A stretch of 64,000 nucleotides of DNA, taken from Cyclonatronum proteinivorum. GTDB taxonomy: Bacteria > Bacteroidota > Rhodothermia > Balneolales > Cyclonatronaceae. The stretch lies in contig NZ_CP027806.1 in NCBI RefSeq assembly GCF_003353065.1, positions 2,872,501 to 2,936,500 on the forward strand. The letters are read 5' to 3'. The notes beneath the pieces are model-generated. The model was not told the DNA's origin, ran no database searches, and saw only the letters and a program-made list of their open reading frames with translations. A program made the position numbers and the translations under genes. This document shows, in pieces, positions 9,701 to 15,820 of the stretch (its first letter is position 1; each line of letters starts with the position of its first letter).

Positions 9701-10317
9701 GTCGAACGGCCATTGTCTATTTCTTTGAAGATCAGCTGCCCTTCAATGTGCGCTACGCCGGTCTGTTTAACGCCGAAGAAACGGAGCTCACGCTCCCGGC
9801 CACCGTACTCACCGAAGACGACGGCTTTCAGGGATGGCATCTGGTGTCCAACCCGTTTCCCTTCCCCATCGACTGGACGCGCGTAGTCGCCGACGGGCTC
9901 AACGAAGTGGCTCCGCCCATCTTTATTTACGACGCCGATACCTTTGATGGCATGGGCGGCTACCGCGTGCACTATGGCTTCAACATCCCGGGCCTGCCGG
10001 GGCAGATTCAGCATGATGGCATCATCCCGCCTTTCCAGGGCTTCTTCATCCGGACTGCGCAGATTGACGGTACGCCGGGGACGCTGACCTTCAGGCCCTC
10101 GCATCGGCCGGTCAACGGCGGCGGGGGCGGACAGCTCTTCCGTCAGGGCGACGAAGAAGAGCCGGAAGCCCCGCTGCACCTGCTGCTGTCGGTGGAAAAT
10201 GCGGACGGCTCGCAGGCGCGCAGCAGCCTGCTCAAAATTGAGCAGACCGATGAGGCGGAGCAGGCCGGGCAGGTTCTTTCCGAGCTGGGGATGCCGGCCT
10301 CGCTGGTCTGGGGATGA
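3733..10317 (+). CDS. Giant exported beta-helix/LamG protein (N-terminal 2194 aa, frameshifted)
   Basis: Exported surface or extracellular adhesin-like protein. GTG at 3733 gives the longest frame; ATG at 3766 would start directly before the signal peptide (RDLFLRLYLMLFAVLAFAQAGYAQ), so either is possible. Order of domains: right-handed beta-helix of the choice-of-anchor/polymorphic outer-membrane type (about 40-480, with GGGLNCDGC and GGNPLFVNTVFYGN turns), an IPT/TIG-like segment (about 480-555), and three LamG/concanavalin-like domains (about 558-772, 1050-1236, 1556-1722; each with a SFxVEAWVK/RP and WHHIAFT-like strand), separated by Ig-like spacers. The frame ends in ASLVWG-stop without a sorting signal; the remainder, with a type IX sorting domain, continues in another frame. 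Intact protein would be about 2470 residues. Binding target unknown; glycans are typical LamG-fold ligands. Confidence 0.85.
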   Translation: MSNLNPNPKYPMRYRDLFLRLYLMLFAVLAFAQAGYAQQVIFVKASATGANDGSSWQDAFTQLQPAIDAATAADQIWVAGGTYFPTQQRIAGVNRSRSFVIPSSKDGLRLFGGFAGTETQLSQRVNPQAHVSRLSGDMNQADMQQDIYIDSDRIGNTLRPETLQPIDHIRVNLSLIRIGFVDVIGIADDSNVFSVLALGSGITRQTVIDGFTVSGGHTGQQNLELFFDPVSFQPNPFYTGGGLNCDGCSAILRNMRFEGNYAMSRGGGASVYAGGNPLFVNTVFYGNVAGGALPGPPLDRPLFQYIFQGQIFSFDSSIVSNDNEGGALYVAEGSSAEVVSSTFFGNLSWNTGNHVYASGTVHIRNSILWGREGLNHPENIYSVIYAGSGTVLNSILEANCSGGIACDQNSLADPLLDAALRITDESSPAVGFGNVAAIPSDIDDLNGNGNTTEPLPYDAAGNPRIVSGTTDAGAFQTPFGGINASPAAASPGQQVELSFPAANTTTGVLINGLPALNLTALAANRIRFTIPEGATTGLLDIVTPDQTFSTAEPLVVTPASGGRALRANGSGYVEIPVGSDFAIANGFSVSFWIRATNTNVLGGEIISRRTTEDIVSLPSGSSIWALEWNDNLVRPFRFRGILGEEGNSEIVPAGEITRESFFGEPTAFAEWQHITLNATPINTAGRIEVRVFVSDVLFLDRLDYDFFDTTAATLRIGNGTGYEIDNVMYWNRALSEAELSDLRRRHLKLSPFDPEADGLIASYRFDADSPTTVFDYAGRRNGTIIGGITRSAFSGAAVATTLSNPAGPAGARITLSTPEYRAFSVGEPYGALVPGTQPGEGYGFDAVGVQHRRSPVSWVVLAGTPQPTAVTLDYSAVAALSGSDLHVIHRIEAGRPWYPAPGNWVHDPAQRTFSRDNTGFLLPGEYSITDVGGVSLTAFVRPHAQHAGPGEPVQFVVGLKNTGTDPLSAASAFELNFQGLENISVSGGSLSGSTWTVSSVDAGATQTLQVTATRSADPGPAGLSYSAVNPVAGIRNAAHTAQVFDPVYETGQHIDFYASAAGGGNTLADPGLMGILDSDFTVEAWVKRRVNFVVANDPILSQIGFGSLFSNVLRIGLINGHPVFSFNGSQLTANNPVQADSSWHHIAFTFSKQTGARTIFVDGVQTASDVNVTGPVVLNTPITLTMAANQVDSQGRRVNLISFQDKMHNLRIWDVALTREEILERMHRHISPDDPLSQSLTADFRITEGQGPLLFDYAGSQRVNFIDLPAQVWKTRGGVLFGQQNAVATQDTPAAVGLPGASLTVSGVSEREVLLHLSGQPDGPDRTPADTGESFAETFAGFVTGRPNVTWSLSTTPGDTLQADLELAYGALSLSEEPAERLFVLYRTGPDQDWDFDEGWNHHPDTKTFTRSGDVLAGEYSIISIPTARLAIETEILELGDPDENGFRIRLTATNTGLDTPAQTTVATLASRTGAFLNLQAEGNGFDTETLSWNVPDLGAGQSVSVILSGTFNDNIPVALSSEITGTEVFNLSTQVQRTAGLILAKAPYAAGSTVAPQFDLLPGVSGTDFGLVNSSFTVEAWVRPNTISGDQAILGQAMPGNPDNRTLHLILRNGRVHMGFFGDDLQGQTDVPAQQWSHVAFTYDVTTNSRVVYLNGVADGSDTSGGPFLGEGTVFIGRWNDGNFLNGQFDELRIWNRVRSPEEIRQNMHRTISQSEPDFQDLTAYYRFDEGEGTIAHDLRGGFHATIAGSLENAWQISAAPVGQQAVVVTAGTAAQVGVAGSSLGLSGLTGSDAGLYSFGLAGSDLRTAANAGGSFSALEDQGIDARTSVGWGVRAGDDSEGTLTLTFDGFDAESPVLQSPGLLYRPAADQPWELQSDSLWVKSIAQNTFTFTGELASGEYVLAPFPFLNAPYAGTTPGWRMVGAPGAFARYDNVLADIWTQGFPGASAGDDGDPNVFIYDEGARSWVPPASATNILGTTSDTGFRSAGRTAIVYFFEDQLPFNVRYAGLFNAEETELTLPATVLTEDDGFQGWHLVSNPFPFPIDWTRVVADGLNEVAPPIFIYDADTFDGMGGYRVHYGFNIPGLPGQIQHDGIIPPFQGFFIRTAQIDGTPGTLTFRPSHRPVNGGGGGQLFRQGDEEEPEAPLHLLLSVENADGSQARSSLLKIEQTDEAEQAGQVLSELGMPASLVWG

Positions 10318-11140
10318 GCTCCTGTTCGGACTTCGGGGCGGCCATGGTCAGTTTGGGCCGCTGAGCATGAAGCATCAGCGGATGCAGGCGGGCAACACCT
10401 ACAGCTTTCCGCTGTTGTTCGACGCACAGCGCGCGGGCAGCTACACCCTGCGCATCCCGACCCTGGAAAACTGGCAGCATGGGCAGGTTCGCCTGACCGA
10501 TCACCACACAGGCGAGACGGTGGTAATGGAGGCAGGCAGCACCTATGTGTTCGGGCACAGCCCGTCGCAGGGGCGTCCTGCCGCTGAAGAAGGCCGCCGC
10601 ATGCAAGCCGCGTCGGGCAGCTTTGAAGCGACCCGCGCGGTGACGGAGCGAATGGCTTCGGTGTCGGCCTCCTCAGTAAATCCGCGAGCACTGCCGGCGC
10701 CGGTGGGCTTCCGGAACAGCGGGCCTGCCCAATTGGATATAACAGCGCCAACTGGCGGAAATGCCGGTTTAGCTGCGATGCAGCCCGCGAATGAGGGGCG
10801 TCCCGCGGGTATGGCGCCGCGTTTCACGCTGCAGCTGCTGTTCAGCGAACCCGAGCAGATTCAGCCGGAGCTGCCCGCGCAGCTGGCCCTGGACCAGAAC
10901 TACCCGAACCCCTTCAACCCGACCACAACCATACAGTACGCGCTGCCCGAATCGGGGCACATCCGCCTCGACGTGTTCAACGTGCTGGGTCAGCGGGTAG
11001 CGACGCTGATCAACGGGGAGCAGACAGCGGGCTTCCACAGCCTGCAGTTCGACGGCTCGCGCCTGTCGAGCGGCGTGTACCTGTACCGCCTGCAAACCAG
11101 CAATCAGGTGATCACCCGCAAGATGCTGCTGCTCAAATAA
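10310..11140 (+). pseudogene. C-terminal part of the giant protein with T9SS sorting domain (shifted frame)
   Basis: Continues the preceding gene in the +1 frame: GDELLFGLRGGHGQFGPL follows immediately where the upstream frame stops. It ends with a classic Por-secretion type A sorting domain, with LDQNYPNPFNPTTTIQYALP followed by FNVLGQRVATL, SSGVYLYRLQ and RKMLLLK. This signal normally directs type IX export and surface anchoring in this phylum. There is no plausible independent start or signal peptide, so it is a fragment of the upstream gene rather than a gene. The switch lies at the run GGGG (10310-10313); one base too many there explains it. Could be a real inactivating or phase-variable shift, a programmed frameshift, or a sequencing error. 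Confidence 0.8.
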
Positions 11141-11192
11141 AAGCAGCGCCCTCCGGGACAGGAAGCGAAGCCCTGCAGGTGAATCAGCACAT

Positions 11193-11230
11193 AGCATTGC
11201 AGCGAACAGCCTACGCCCCGCTGCAATGCT
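11193..11230. terminator. Inverted repeat after the giant protein
   Basis: Perfect 12-bp arms AGCATTGCAGCG (11193-11204) and CGCTGCAATGCT (11219-11230), 14-base loop, 53 bp downstream of the stop. There is no T run on either side, so intrinsic termination is uncertain; it may protect the 3' end of the mRNA. Confidence 0.45.
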
Positions 11231-11283
11231 TTGCAATCCATCACGGCTACCAACTGATAAATCAGACTGAACTGCTGATCTCG

Positions 11284-11329
11284 GTCTTCTGTCTTCTGAC
11301 TTCTGTCCTCTGCCCTCTGTCCTCCGTCC
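11284..11329. repeat. 7-bp-period tract, copy 1
   Basis: Reads as successive heptamers TCTTCTG, TCTTCTG, ACTTCTG, TCCTCTG, CCCTCTG, TCCTCCG. Two similar degenerate 7-bp-period tracts lie at 14034-14098 and 17318-17396. It resembles the heptanucleotide short tandem repeats described in filamentous cyanobacteria, though the unit differs. Confidence 0.75.
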
Positions 11330-11360
11330 ACAAACTTTTCCCCCCAAAATTTCTGATCTC

Positions 11361-11624
11361 ATGAAAAATCGCATCAAACACTTCTTTGTCACTCTCTTTT
11401 TTATCGCAGCGCTTGTGCTGTTCATCGACATCAATCCCGCTGAAGCGCAGTACCGCGACGAACCGGACTGGGGCCGGCAGGGTACGGCGCAGCCTGCGGG
11501 CAATCCTTCCGGTCCGCCTCTGCCGCCGGGTGCACCGCAGCAAACCCCGATCGGCGGTGGTCTCGCCCTGCTGCTCGCCGCGGGCGGTGCCTACGCGATT
11601 AAGAAACTCAAGCATAAACCTTGA
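11361..11624 (+). CDS. PID-CTERM-like small sorted protein
   Basis: An 87-residue protein with an N-terminal signal peptide (MKNRIKHFFVTLFFIAALVLFI...AEAQ), a short Pro/Gly/Gln-rich linker, and a C-terminal PIGGGLALLLAAGGAYAIKKL segment. That tail matches the PID-CTERM pattern known in Bacteroidota and relatives: a P-I-D/G-G-G motif, a short Ala/Leu/Gly membrane helix and a Lys-rich end. Here the Asp is Gly. The tail is expected to be recognised and processed by a sorting system on the periplasmic side; the sortase-like enzyme is not in this window. The mature linker is only about 35 residues, so the function of the protein itself is unknown. Confidence 0.75.
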   Translation: MKNRIKHFFVTLFFIAALVLFIDINPAEAQYRDEPDWGRQGTAQPAGNPSGPPLPPGAPQQTPIGGGLALLLAAGGAYAIKKLKHKP

Positions 11625-11710
11625 GTAGGCGGACACCCTACGCGGAGAAACCACAAACCGTGGATAATGAACTCCGGATCAGACGGATTGGCGGGATTGT
11701 GCGGGTTTTA

Positions 11711-11759
11711 AATGCGGCTTGAGGATCCGTTAGGTCGTACCACTTATCTAAGCCGCATT
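11711..11759. repeat. Hairpin at the left edge of MITE copy A
   Basis: AATGCGGCTT (11711-11720) and AAGCCGCATT (11750-11759) are perfectly complementary. The right arm runs into the left end of the MITE-like element, so the arm may be an older or nested element end. Confidence 0.6.
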
Positions 11760-11897
11760 ATTCACTTCGCGGGAATTGCTACGCTCGTTACACAGTATTT
11801 ACACCACACTCAAATTTGGGCTATCGGTTTTTTTCACTAAGCCAAATTTAAACCTGCATTTAGCGAATAAATCCTGTTTAAATGTGAATAATGCGGG
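11752..11897. mobile_element. MITE-like element, copy A (internally deleted)
   Basis: Ends CCGCATTATTCAC (11753-11765) and GTGAATAATGCGGG (11884-11897) are inverted repeats. The interior, with TTTACACCACACTCAAATTTGGGCTA, matches the right half of the copy at 51778-52030 (same orientation); the left half with the GGTACCTAAGTACC core is missing. At 146 bp it has no coding capacity. It lies 32 bp from the 3' end of the RlmI gene. Confidence 0.8.
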
Positions 11898-11929
11898 TCA
11901 ACCCCCGTCAGCTTATAGCAATAATCAAC

Positions 11930-13150
11930 TCAAATGCGGCAATGCAGGCCTTTGAGATAGGCGGTTTCGGGTACGCTGAGACGCACCGGGTGGTCGGCAG
12001 ATTGGTGGTAAAGACCGGTAATGGCGGCTTCTGCACCTGCGTCGAGGGCTGCGGAAGCCACGATTTTCTGGAACAGCTCGGCATTTACGCCGCCGGAACA
12101 AGAAAAAGTAGCGAGCCAGCCGCCGGGACGAAGGAGGCCAAAGGCCAGACGGTTGATGTCCTTATATCCCCGTGCGGCCCGCTGCGCCTGTGAGGCAGTA
12201 TGGGCAAACTTGGGTGGATCAAGGATGATGCCGTCAAAGCTGCGGCCTTCCTGTGTGAAGCGGCGCAGGGTTTGGAAAACATCTTCCTGCACCCATTCGA
12301 AACGATCAGCTGAAAAGCCGTTCAGGGCAGCATTCTCCTGTGCGAGTTGCAGGGCTTCAGCGGATACATCGATCGAAGTGATGTGTTTTGCGCCGTTTTT
12401 GGCAGCAGCGAGTGAAAAGCCGCCGGTGTAGCTAAAACAGTTCAGGATCTCCCGACCCGCACTTTCCAGCCCTACAAGTCGCCGGCTCTCGCGCTGATCG
12501 AGGTAAAAACCGGTCTTGTGCCCGGCCTCAATATCAATGCGGTACTGAATTCCATCTTCGGTAATCACCAGCCTTGTATCGGGCTTGGCTGTTCCTGCGC
12601 CTTTAGCGGTTAGGAGCCAGCCCTTTGTTTTGGGCAGTCCTTCAAGCTTGCGGACCTCTGTGTCCGAGCGCTCATAAATGGCCACAGCACCTGTTTCCTG
12701 CAAAAGTGCGCGAGCCACGACAGCTTTCCAGCGCTCAGCACCGGCGGAGAGGCACTGCATAACAATGACTTCCCCGTAGCGGTCAGCAACGATTCCGGGG
12801 AGTCCATCGGATTCGGCATGTATCAGCCGGCTGACACTACCGCTTTCCCGTGGCGCAAAGCTCGCGGATTCCCGGAAATCCACAGCCTGCGCCACCCGCT
12901 GCCAGAAAAAAGTTTCATCAATTGAATCGGCGGGATCGAAGCTCCATACTTTGGCGCGAATTTGTGATTTAGGCGACCAAGCGGCGAGACCCAGTGAGGT
13001 GCCGTCAGCCGCCTCAACCCGAACTGTCTCGCCCGGCTGCGGCTTACCTGTCACGGTTTTTATCGCACCGGAAAAAATCCAGGGATGCCGCCGCAGCATG
13101 GATTTTACGCGACCGGGTTTGAGGAGCAAGACAGGAAGAGAGGATGACAT
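11930..13150 (-). CDS. Class I SAM rRNA (cytosine-C5)-methyltransferase, RlmI-like
   Basis: RlmI makes m5C1962 in 23S rRNA using S-adenosylmethionine. The chosen start gives MSSSLPVLLLKPGRVKSM (406 aa); an upstream in-frame start adds 17 residues without family similarity. The N-terminal PUA domain (about 5-75) contains RRHPWIFSGAI. A linker follows, then the Rossmann methyltransferase domain: EILNCFSYTGGFSLAAA (SAM motif I, about 225), ITSIDVSAEAL, WVQEDVF, and the DPPKFAHT motif IV typical of RNA m5C enzymes, followed by FSCSGGV with a second cysteine. Length and domain order agree with the YccW/RlmI family. Single gene, transcribed alone. Confidence 0.93.
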   Translation of the reverse strand: MSSSLPVLLLKPGRVKSMLRRHPWIFSGAIKTVTGKPQPGETVRVEAADGTSLGLAAWSPKSQIRAKVWSFDPADSIDETFFWQRVAQAVDFRESASFAPRESGSVSRLIHAESDGLPGIVADRYGEVIVMQCLSAGAERWKAVVARALLQETGAVAIYERSDTEVRKLEGLPKTKGWLLTAKGAGTAKPDTRLVITEDGIQYRIDIEAGHKTGFYLDQRESRRLVGLESAGREILNCFSYTGGFSLAAAKNGAKHITSIDVSAEALQLAQENAALNGFSADRFEWVQEDVFQTLRRFTQEGRSFDGIILDPPKFAHTASQAQRAARGYKDINRLAFGLLRPGGWLATFSCSGGVNAELFQKIVASAALDAGAEAAITGLYHQSADHPVRLSVPETAYLKGLHCRI

Positions 13151-13198
13151 GGCTGCAAATTTTAAAATGAGGAGGTTGATGTCCCGGGTTTGTTTTGG

Positions 13199-13232
13199 CA
13201 AATATATAGCGCTACGAAGTAAAATACGCCAA
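13199..13232 (-). promoter_or_regulatory. Putative promoter of rlmI
   Basis: On the minus strand TATATTTG (13199-13206) matches the TAnnTTTG -7 box of Bacteroidota-type sigma factors, 49 bp upstream of the start. The best upstream TTG (13230-13232) is slightly further away than the usual spacing, so the -33 box is weak. Confidence 0.4.
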
Positions 13233-13400
13233 TTTCAACAGCACCGCTTGAAACCGTTGTGAATAAGGTTAAGATATTAGTGATCTGATTTCCGGATTTG
13301 CTGAAGCCTGAGTTCCTGCCTGCTTCAAAGCGGAGTTCCGGAGCCTTCGCTTTAGCCCTCGCGGATGATCGCACGCGGGTTGGGCGAAGGCAGCGGGATT

Positions 13401-13462
13401 GGCTTTCTCCGCTTCGTCCTGTTTTGAACAGGATTTTTTAGGATTAAGGGATGGACAGGATG
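13401..13462. repeat. GGACAGGAT dispersed repeat, copy 1
   Basis: Contains CCTGTTTTGAACAGG (a hairpin) followed by GGATTAAGGGATGGACAGGAT. Related copies in the other orientation lie at 18091-18155 and 46527-46581, all at edges of repeat islands. Confidence 0.75.
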
Positions 13463-13689
13463 TTTTAAACCAAACTTCCCTTCACACGACCTTCAAGTGA
13501 CCCGTAAAGCTGATACCTGCCACTGAAATCATCCGCACCCAAACGCCGGCCGGGTCATCCCGAACACTTATCATTTGGCAAGAACATATCGAAGTCAGAA
13601 AAATCAACTCCAGCTCAAAACCTATTAAGGCGGCATGTGAGGGATCTCCATCGGCCGAATACGACCCGGGGCAGATGGCTCTCCGGATT

Positions 13690-14015
13690 TTTTCCAGTTT
13701 GTGCATGACTCGAAACCTAATCACCAGATCCTTCGACTCCGCCTTCGCTGCGCTCCGGCTCCGCTCAGGATGACAGGGGCATTTTCCAAAACCCCGGCGC
13801 GGCCTGCCGCGCCGCTTGACGCGTGGCGAAACTGTCATCCTGAGCGAAGCGCAGCGGAGTCGAAGGATCTCGCAGAGTAGGGCTCCGCAGCGTTGATCCA
13901 TATCGGGGCAGGTCCGCTGGAAGGGATCTCTCACACGAAGCTTCGATGGGCTGTCGGTGCAGGTTGTCTTGCCGGGGCTTTGATTGCAGCCCTGCCATGC
14001 CCGGCTGTTCGAGAT
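13690..14015 (-). repeat. Composite dispersed repeat (A-B-C-B'), inverted copy
   Basis: Reading on the minus strand, module A begins GTCATCTCGAACAGC and ends at a GAGAGATC motif; module B is GAGATCCTTCGACTCCGC followed by GCTCAGGATGACAG; module C is a GC-rich palindrome GGCGCGGC / GCCGCGCC; B' is an inverted copy of B (13841-13871 here), so B and B' can pair as a long stem around C. Other copies: 17430-17730, three in tandem at 45325-46236, a C-B' remnant at 25534-25612, and an A-like remnant near 46320-46420. Non-coding; fills most of the gap between rlmI and the phosphoesterase gene. Confidence 0.8.
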
Positions 14016-14033
14016 GACCTTTTTTTTAATGTA

Positions 14034-14098
14034 TCCTTCCGTCATCCGTCATCCGTCTTCCGTCCATTCCGCTTCAGCGGTCCGCGGTCCGCCGTCCA
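14034..14098. repeat. 7-bp-period tract, copy 2
   Basis: Successive heptamers GTCATCC, GTCATCC, GTCTTCC, then degenerate CGCGGTC / CGCCGTC units. Directly adjoins the composite repeat, as does the third tract at 17318. Confidence 0.7.
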
Positions 14099-14126
14099 CC
14101 AAAAACAACTTGCCTGCCGATCACCT

Positions 14127-14612
14127 TTAGAGCTCGGCGATGACGGCTTCGTGTGTTTGGGTGTCGTAGAGGGCGACGGTGGCGCGCTCGCCGAAGCCGT
14201 GCGCGCTGCCGGGGTTGATCCACAAGGTTTTGCCCTCGGATTTGGTGAAGGCTGTGTGGGTGTGACCGGTCACGACGACGTCGTACTCGCGGCATTTGAC
14301 GAGGGCTTCGGAGATGGCTTCCTGTGTGCCGTGATAGAGGGCGATGCGGCGGCCTTCGAAGGTGAGGCTCGCAAACTCAGCGTAGTGCTCGGCGCCGATG
14401 GCCTCCATTTTCATGAGGATGCGGTAGGCGTCGCCGTCGTTGTTGCCGAAAACGGCGTGCAGCTCGAAACCCTCAAATTCGGGCACGGTGAAGGGGCTGC
14501 AAAAATCGCCGGCATGCAGGAGGGTCGTGATGCCCTGCAGCCGGAACAGGCTCATGGCCTTGCGGATGTTGGTGACGTGATCGTGCGTATCTGAGATGAG
14601 TCCGATTTTCAT
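14127..14612 (-). CDS. YfcE/MJ0936-type metallophosphoesterase
   Basis: A 161-residue single-domain calcineurin-like phosphoesterase. Two-metal ligands are visible: D8 and H10 in LISDTHDHV, D in HAGDF (about 36), N in GNNDGD (about 58), H in LYHGT (about 93) and the paired His of VTGHTHTAF (about 115-117), followed by NPGS. Members of this small family hydrolyse phosphodiesters with broad specificity in vitro; the physiological substrate here is not evident. Length is normal for the family. It is followed downstream only by repeats, and precedes no obvious partner. Confidence 0.9.
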   Translation of the reverse strand: MKIGLISDTHDHVTNIRKAMSLFRLQGITTLLHAGDFCSPFTVPEFEGFELHAVFGNNDGDAYRILMKMEAIGAEHYAEFASLTFEGRRIALYHGTQEAISEALVKCREYDVVVTGHTHTAFTKSEGKTLWINPGSAHGFGERATVALYDTQTHEAVIAEL

Positions 14613-14737
14613 GGGAGTACGTCTGTTTTAGGTGAGGCTTTCTTATACAGTCGTTTGCGCTTTCTTGTTTAATTATCATAGTACAAAAGCCCGTCAAACT
14701 CAAGGCGTTCCCCACCCGGATTTCCCTGTCGGCAGGC

Positions 14738-15484
14738 TTAGACGTGAGACACGCAAAACAAGCCCGCACAAACCACGGCCGCCGTTTCCGCGCGGAGACG
14801 CTGCGGGCCGAGGTGCAGCAGTTTCATCCCGGGCAGGGCTTGGGCCGCCGCAACTTCATCATCACTAAAACCGCCTTCGGGACCGATAAAAAGCAGGATT
14901 TCCGCCGGCGACTTTGATTTTGCATCATCCCATATTCCCATGAAGCTTTGCGAGGCATTGCCATCAGCGCGGACCATCTTTTCGTGCGCCATCACCGGCA
15001 GCAGGCTTTCTCCGGCTGAGGCCATGTGCTCCAGCGCATCCTGAAAACTAACCAGCTGAATTTCCGGAATCCATGCCGAAAGACTTTGTTTGGCAGCGCT
15101 AAGCGCAAGGGCTTCGAGTCGGTCAGTTCGTAGTTTTTGCCGCTCTGTGCGCTCGGTTTCCCCGATCAGAATGCGGTGTACCCCCAGCTCGGTCAGCTTT
15201 TCAACAGCCCACTCCATGCGCTGCCGGTTTTTGAGCATGCCCAGGAAAACGGTGACAGCCGGTACAGGCTTGGGCATTTCTTCTGCAGAGACAATTTCGG
15301 CGGAGGCCTTTTTTTTACCTTCGGGCCTGAACCGCGCCAAAGCCACCGTCCCGCGTCCGTTTATGAGTCGGATATCATCCCCATCCCGCAGCCGCAGCAC
15401 CTTTCCAGCGTGATGGGCTTCATCAGGGGGGAGCGGCACAAGCGAGGCCGCTTTAGTTAGTTCAGGCGTAAAAAAAGTGTGCAA
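14738..15484 (-). CDS. rsmE: 16S rRNA (uracil1498-N3)-methyltransferase RsmE
   Basis: RsmE methylates N3 of U1498 in helix 44 of 16S rRNA. The 248-residue protein has the N-terminal PUA-like domain (DEAHHAGKVLRLRDGDDIRLINGRG, about 20-45) and the C-terminal SPOUT trefoil-knot domain with the diagnostic LFIGPEGGFSDDE (about 195-207) and LGPQRLRAETAAV (about 225-237) motifs that bind SAM. Length is typical. Upstream on the same strand lies the short BFD-like gene, 18 bp away, so the two may be co-transcribed. Confidence 0.95.
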   Translation of the reverse strand: MHTFFTPELTKAASLVPLPPDEAHHAGKVLRLRDGDDIRLINGRGTVALARFRPEGKKKASAEIVSAEEMPKPVPAVTVFLGMLKNRQRMEWAVEKLTELGVHRILIGETERTERQKLRTDRLEALALSAAKQSLSAWIPEIQLVSFQDALEHMASAGESLLPVMAHEKMVRADGNASQSFMGIWDDAKSKSPAEILLFIGPEGGFSDDEVAAAQALPGMKLLHLGPQRLRAETAAVVCAGLFCVSHV

Positions 15485-15502
15485 GGGTTCGCAGAAAAGC
15501 GC

Positions 15503-15730
15503 TTAGCTATTGGTCTTCACGTAAACATCACCGGGTACAAAGCGGGTCTCTCCGGTAATGAGCATTTTCTGAACATACGGGTGACACATCCCGCATCCCT
15601 TACAGGCAATATCGTTGGCAATAATATCATCAACCGTCTTACAGTCGAGCTCCTGAGCCAGTTCAAGGATTGCATCAAATTTCTTGCGGTGGCAGACACA
15701 CATCTTTACGGATCTTCGGTCATACGTCAT
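15503..15730 (-). CDS. BFD-like [2Fe-2S]-binding protein
   Basis: A 75-residue protein with the bacterioferritin-associated ferredoxin/NirB-type [2Fe-2S] fold. The ligand cysteines are visible as CVC (11 and 13) and CKGC (about 44 and 47), with an extra Cys at about 50. Such domains occur alone as Bfd, which reduces bacterioferritin iron, or fused to oxidoreductases. No bacterioferritin gene is adjacent, so its partner is not known. It sits between the dCTP deaminase and rsmE genes on the same strand. Confidence 0.85.
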   Translation of the reverse strand: MTYDRRSVKMCVCHRKKFDAILELAQELDCKTVDDIIANDIACKGCGMCHPYVQKMLITGETRFVPGDVYVKTNS

Positions 15731-15820
15731 ATTAAATCAATATTAGGGTGTTGCAACAGGTATCAATAGTAGCATTAAAAAAAAGCAATAACAGCGATCA
15801 GGAATGCGAAACCTGCCCGC

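Noticed and set aside
10143-10751. 202-codon minus-strand frame over the frameshift site
   Set aside because: Composition is that of an antisense shadow (Ser/Pro/Arg/Cys-rich) and lacks a domain; sense strand carries the sorting domain.
13690-14015. Composite repeat as a coding region on the minus strand
   Set aside because: The open frame spans repeat modules that occur elsewhere in other frames; no start or family signal.
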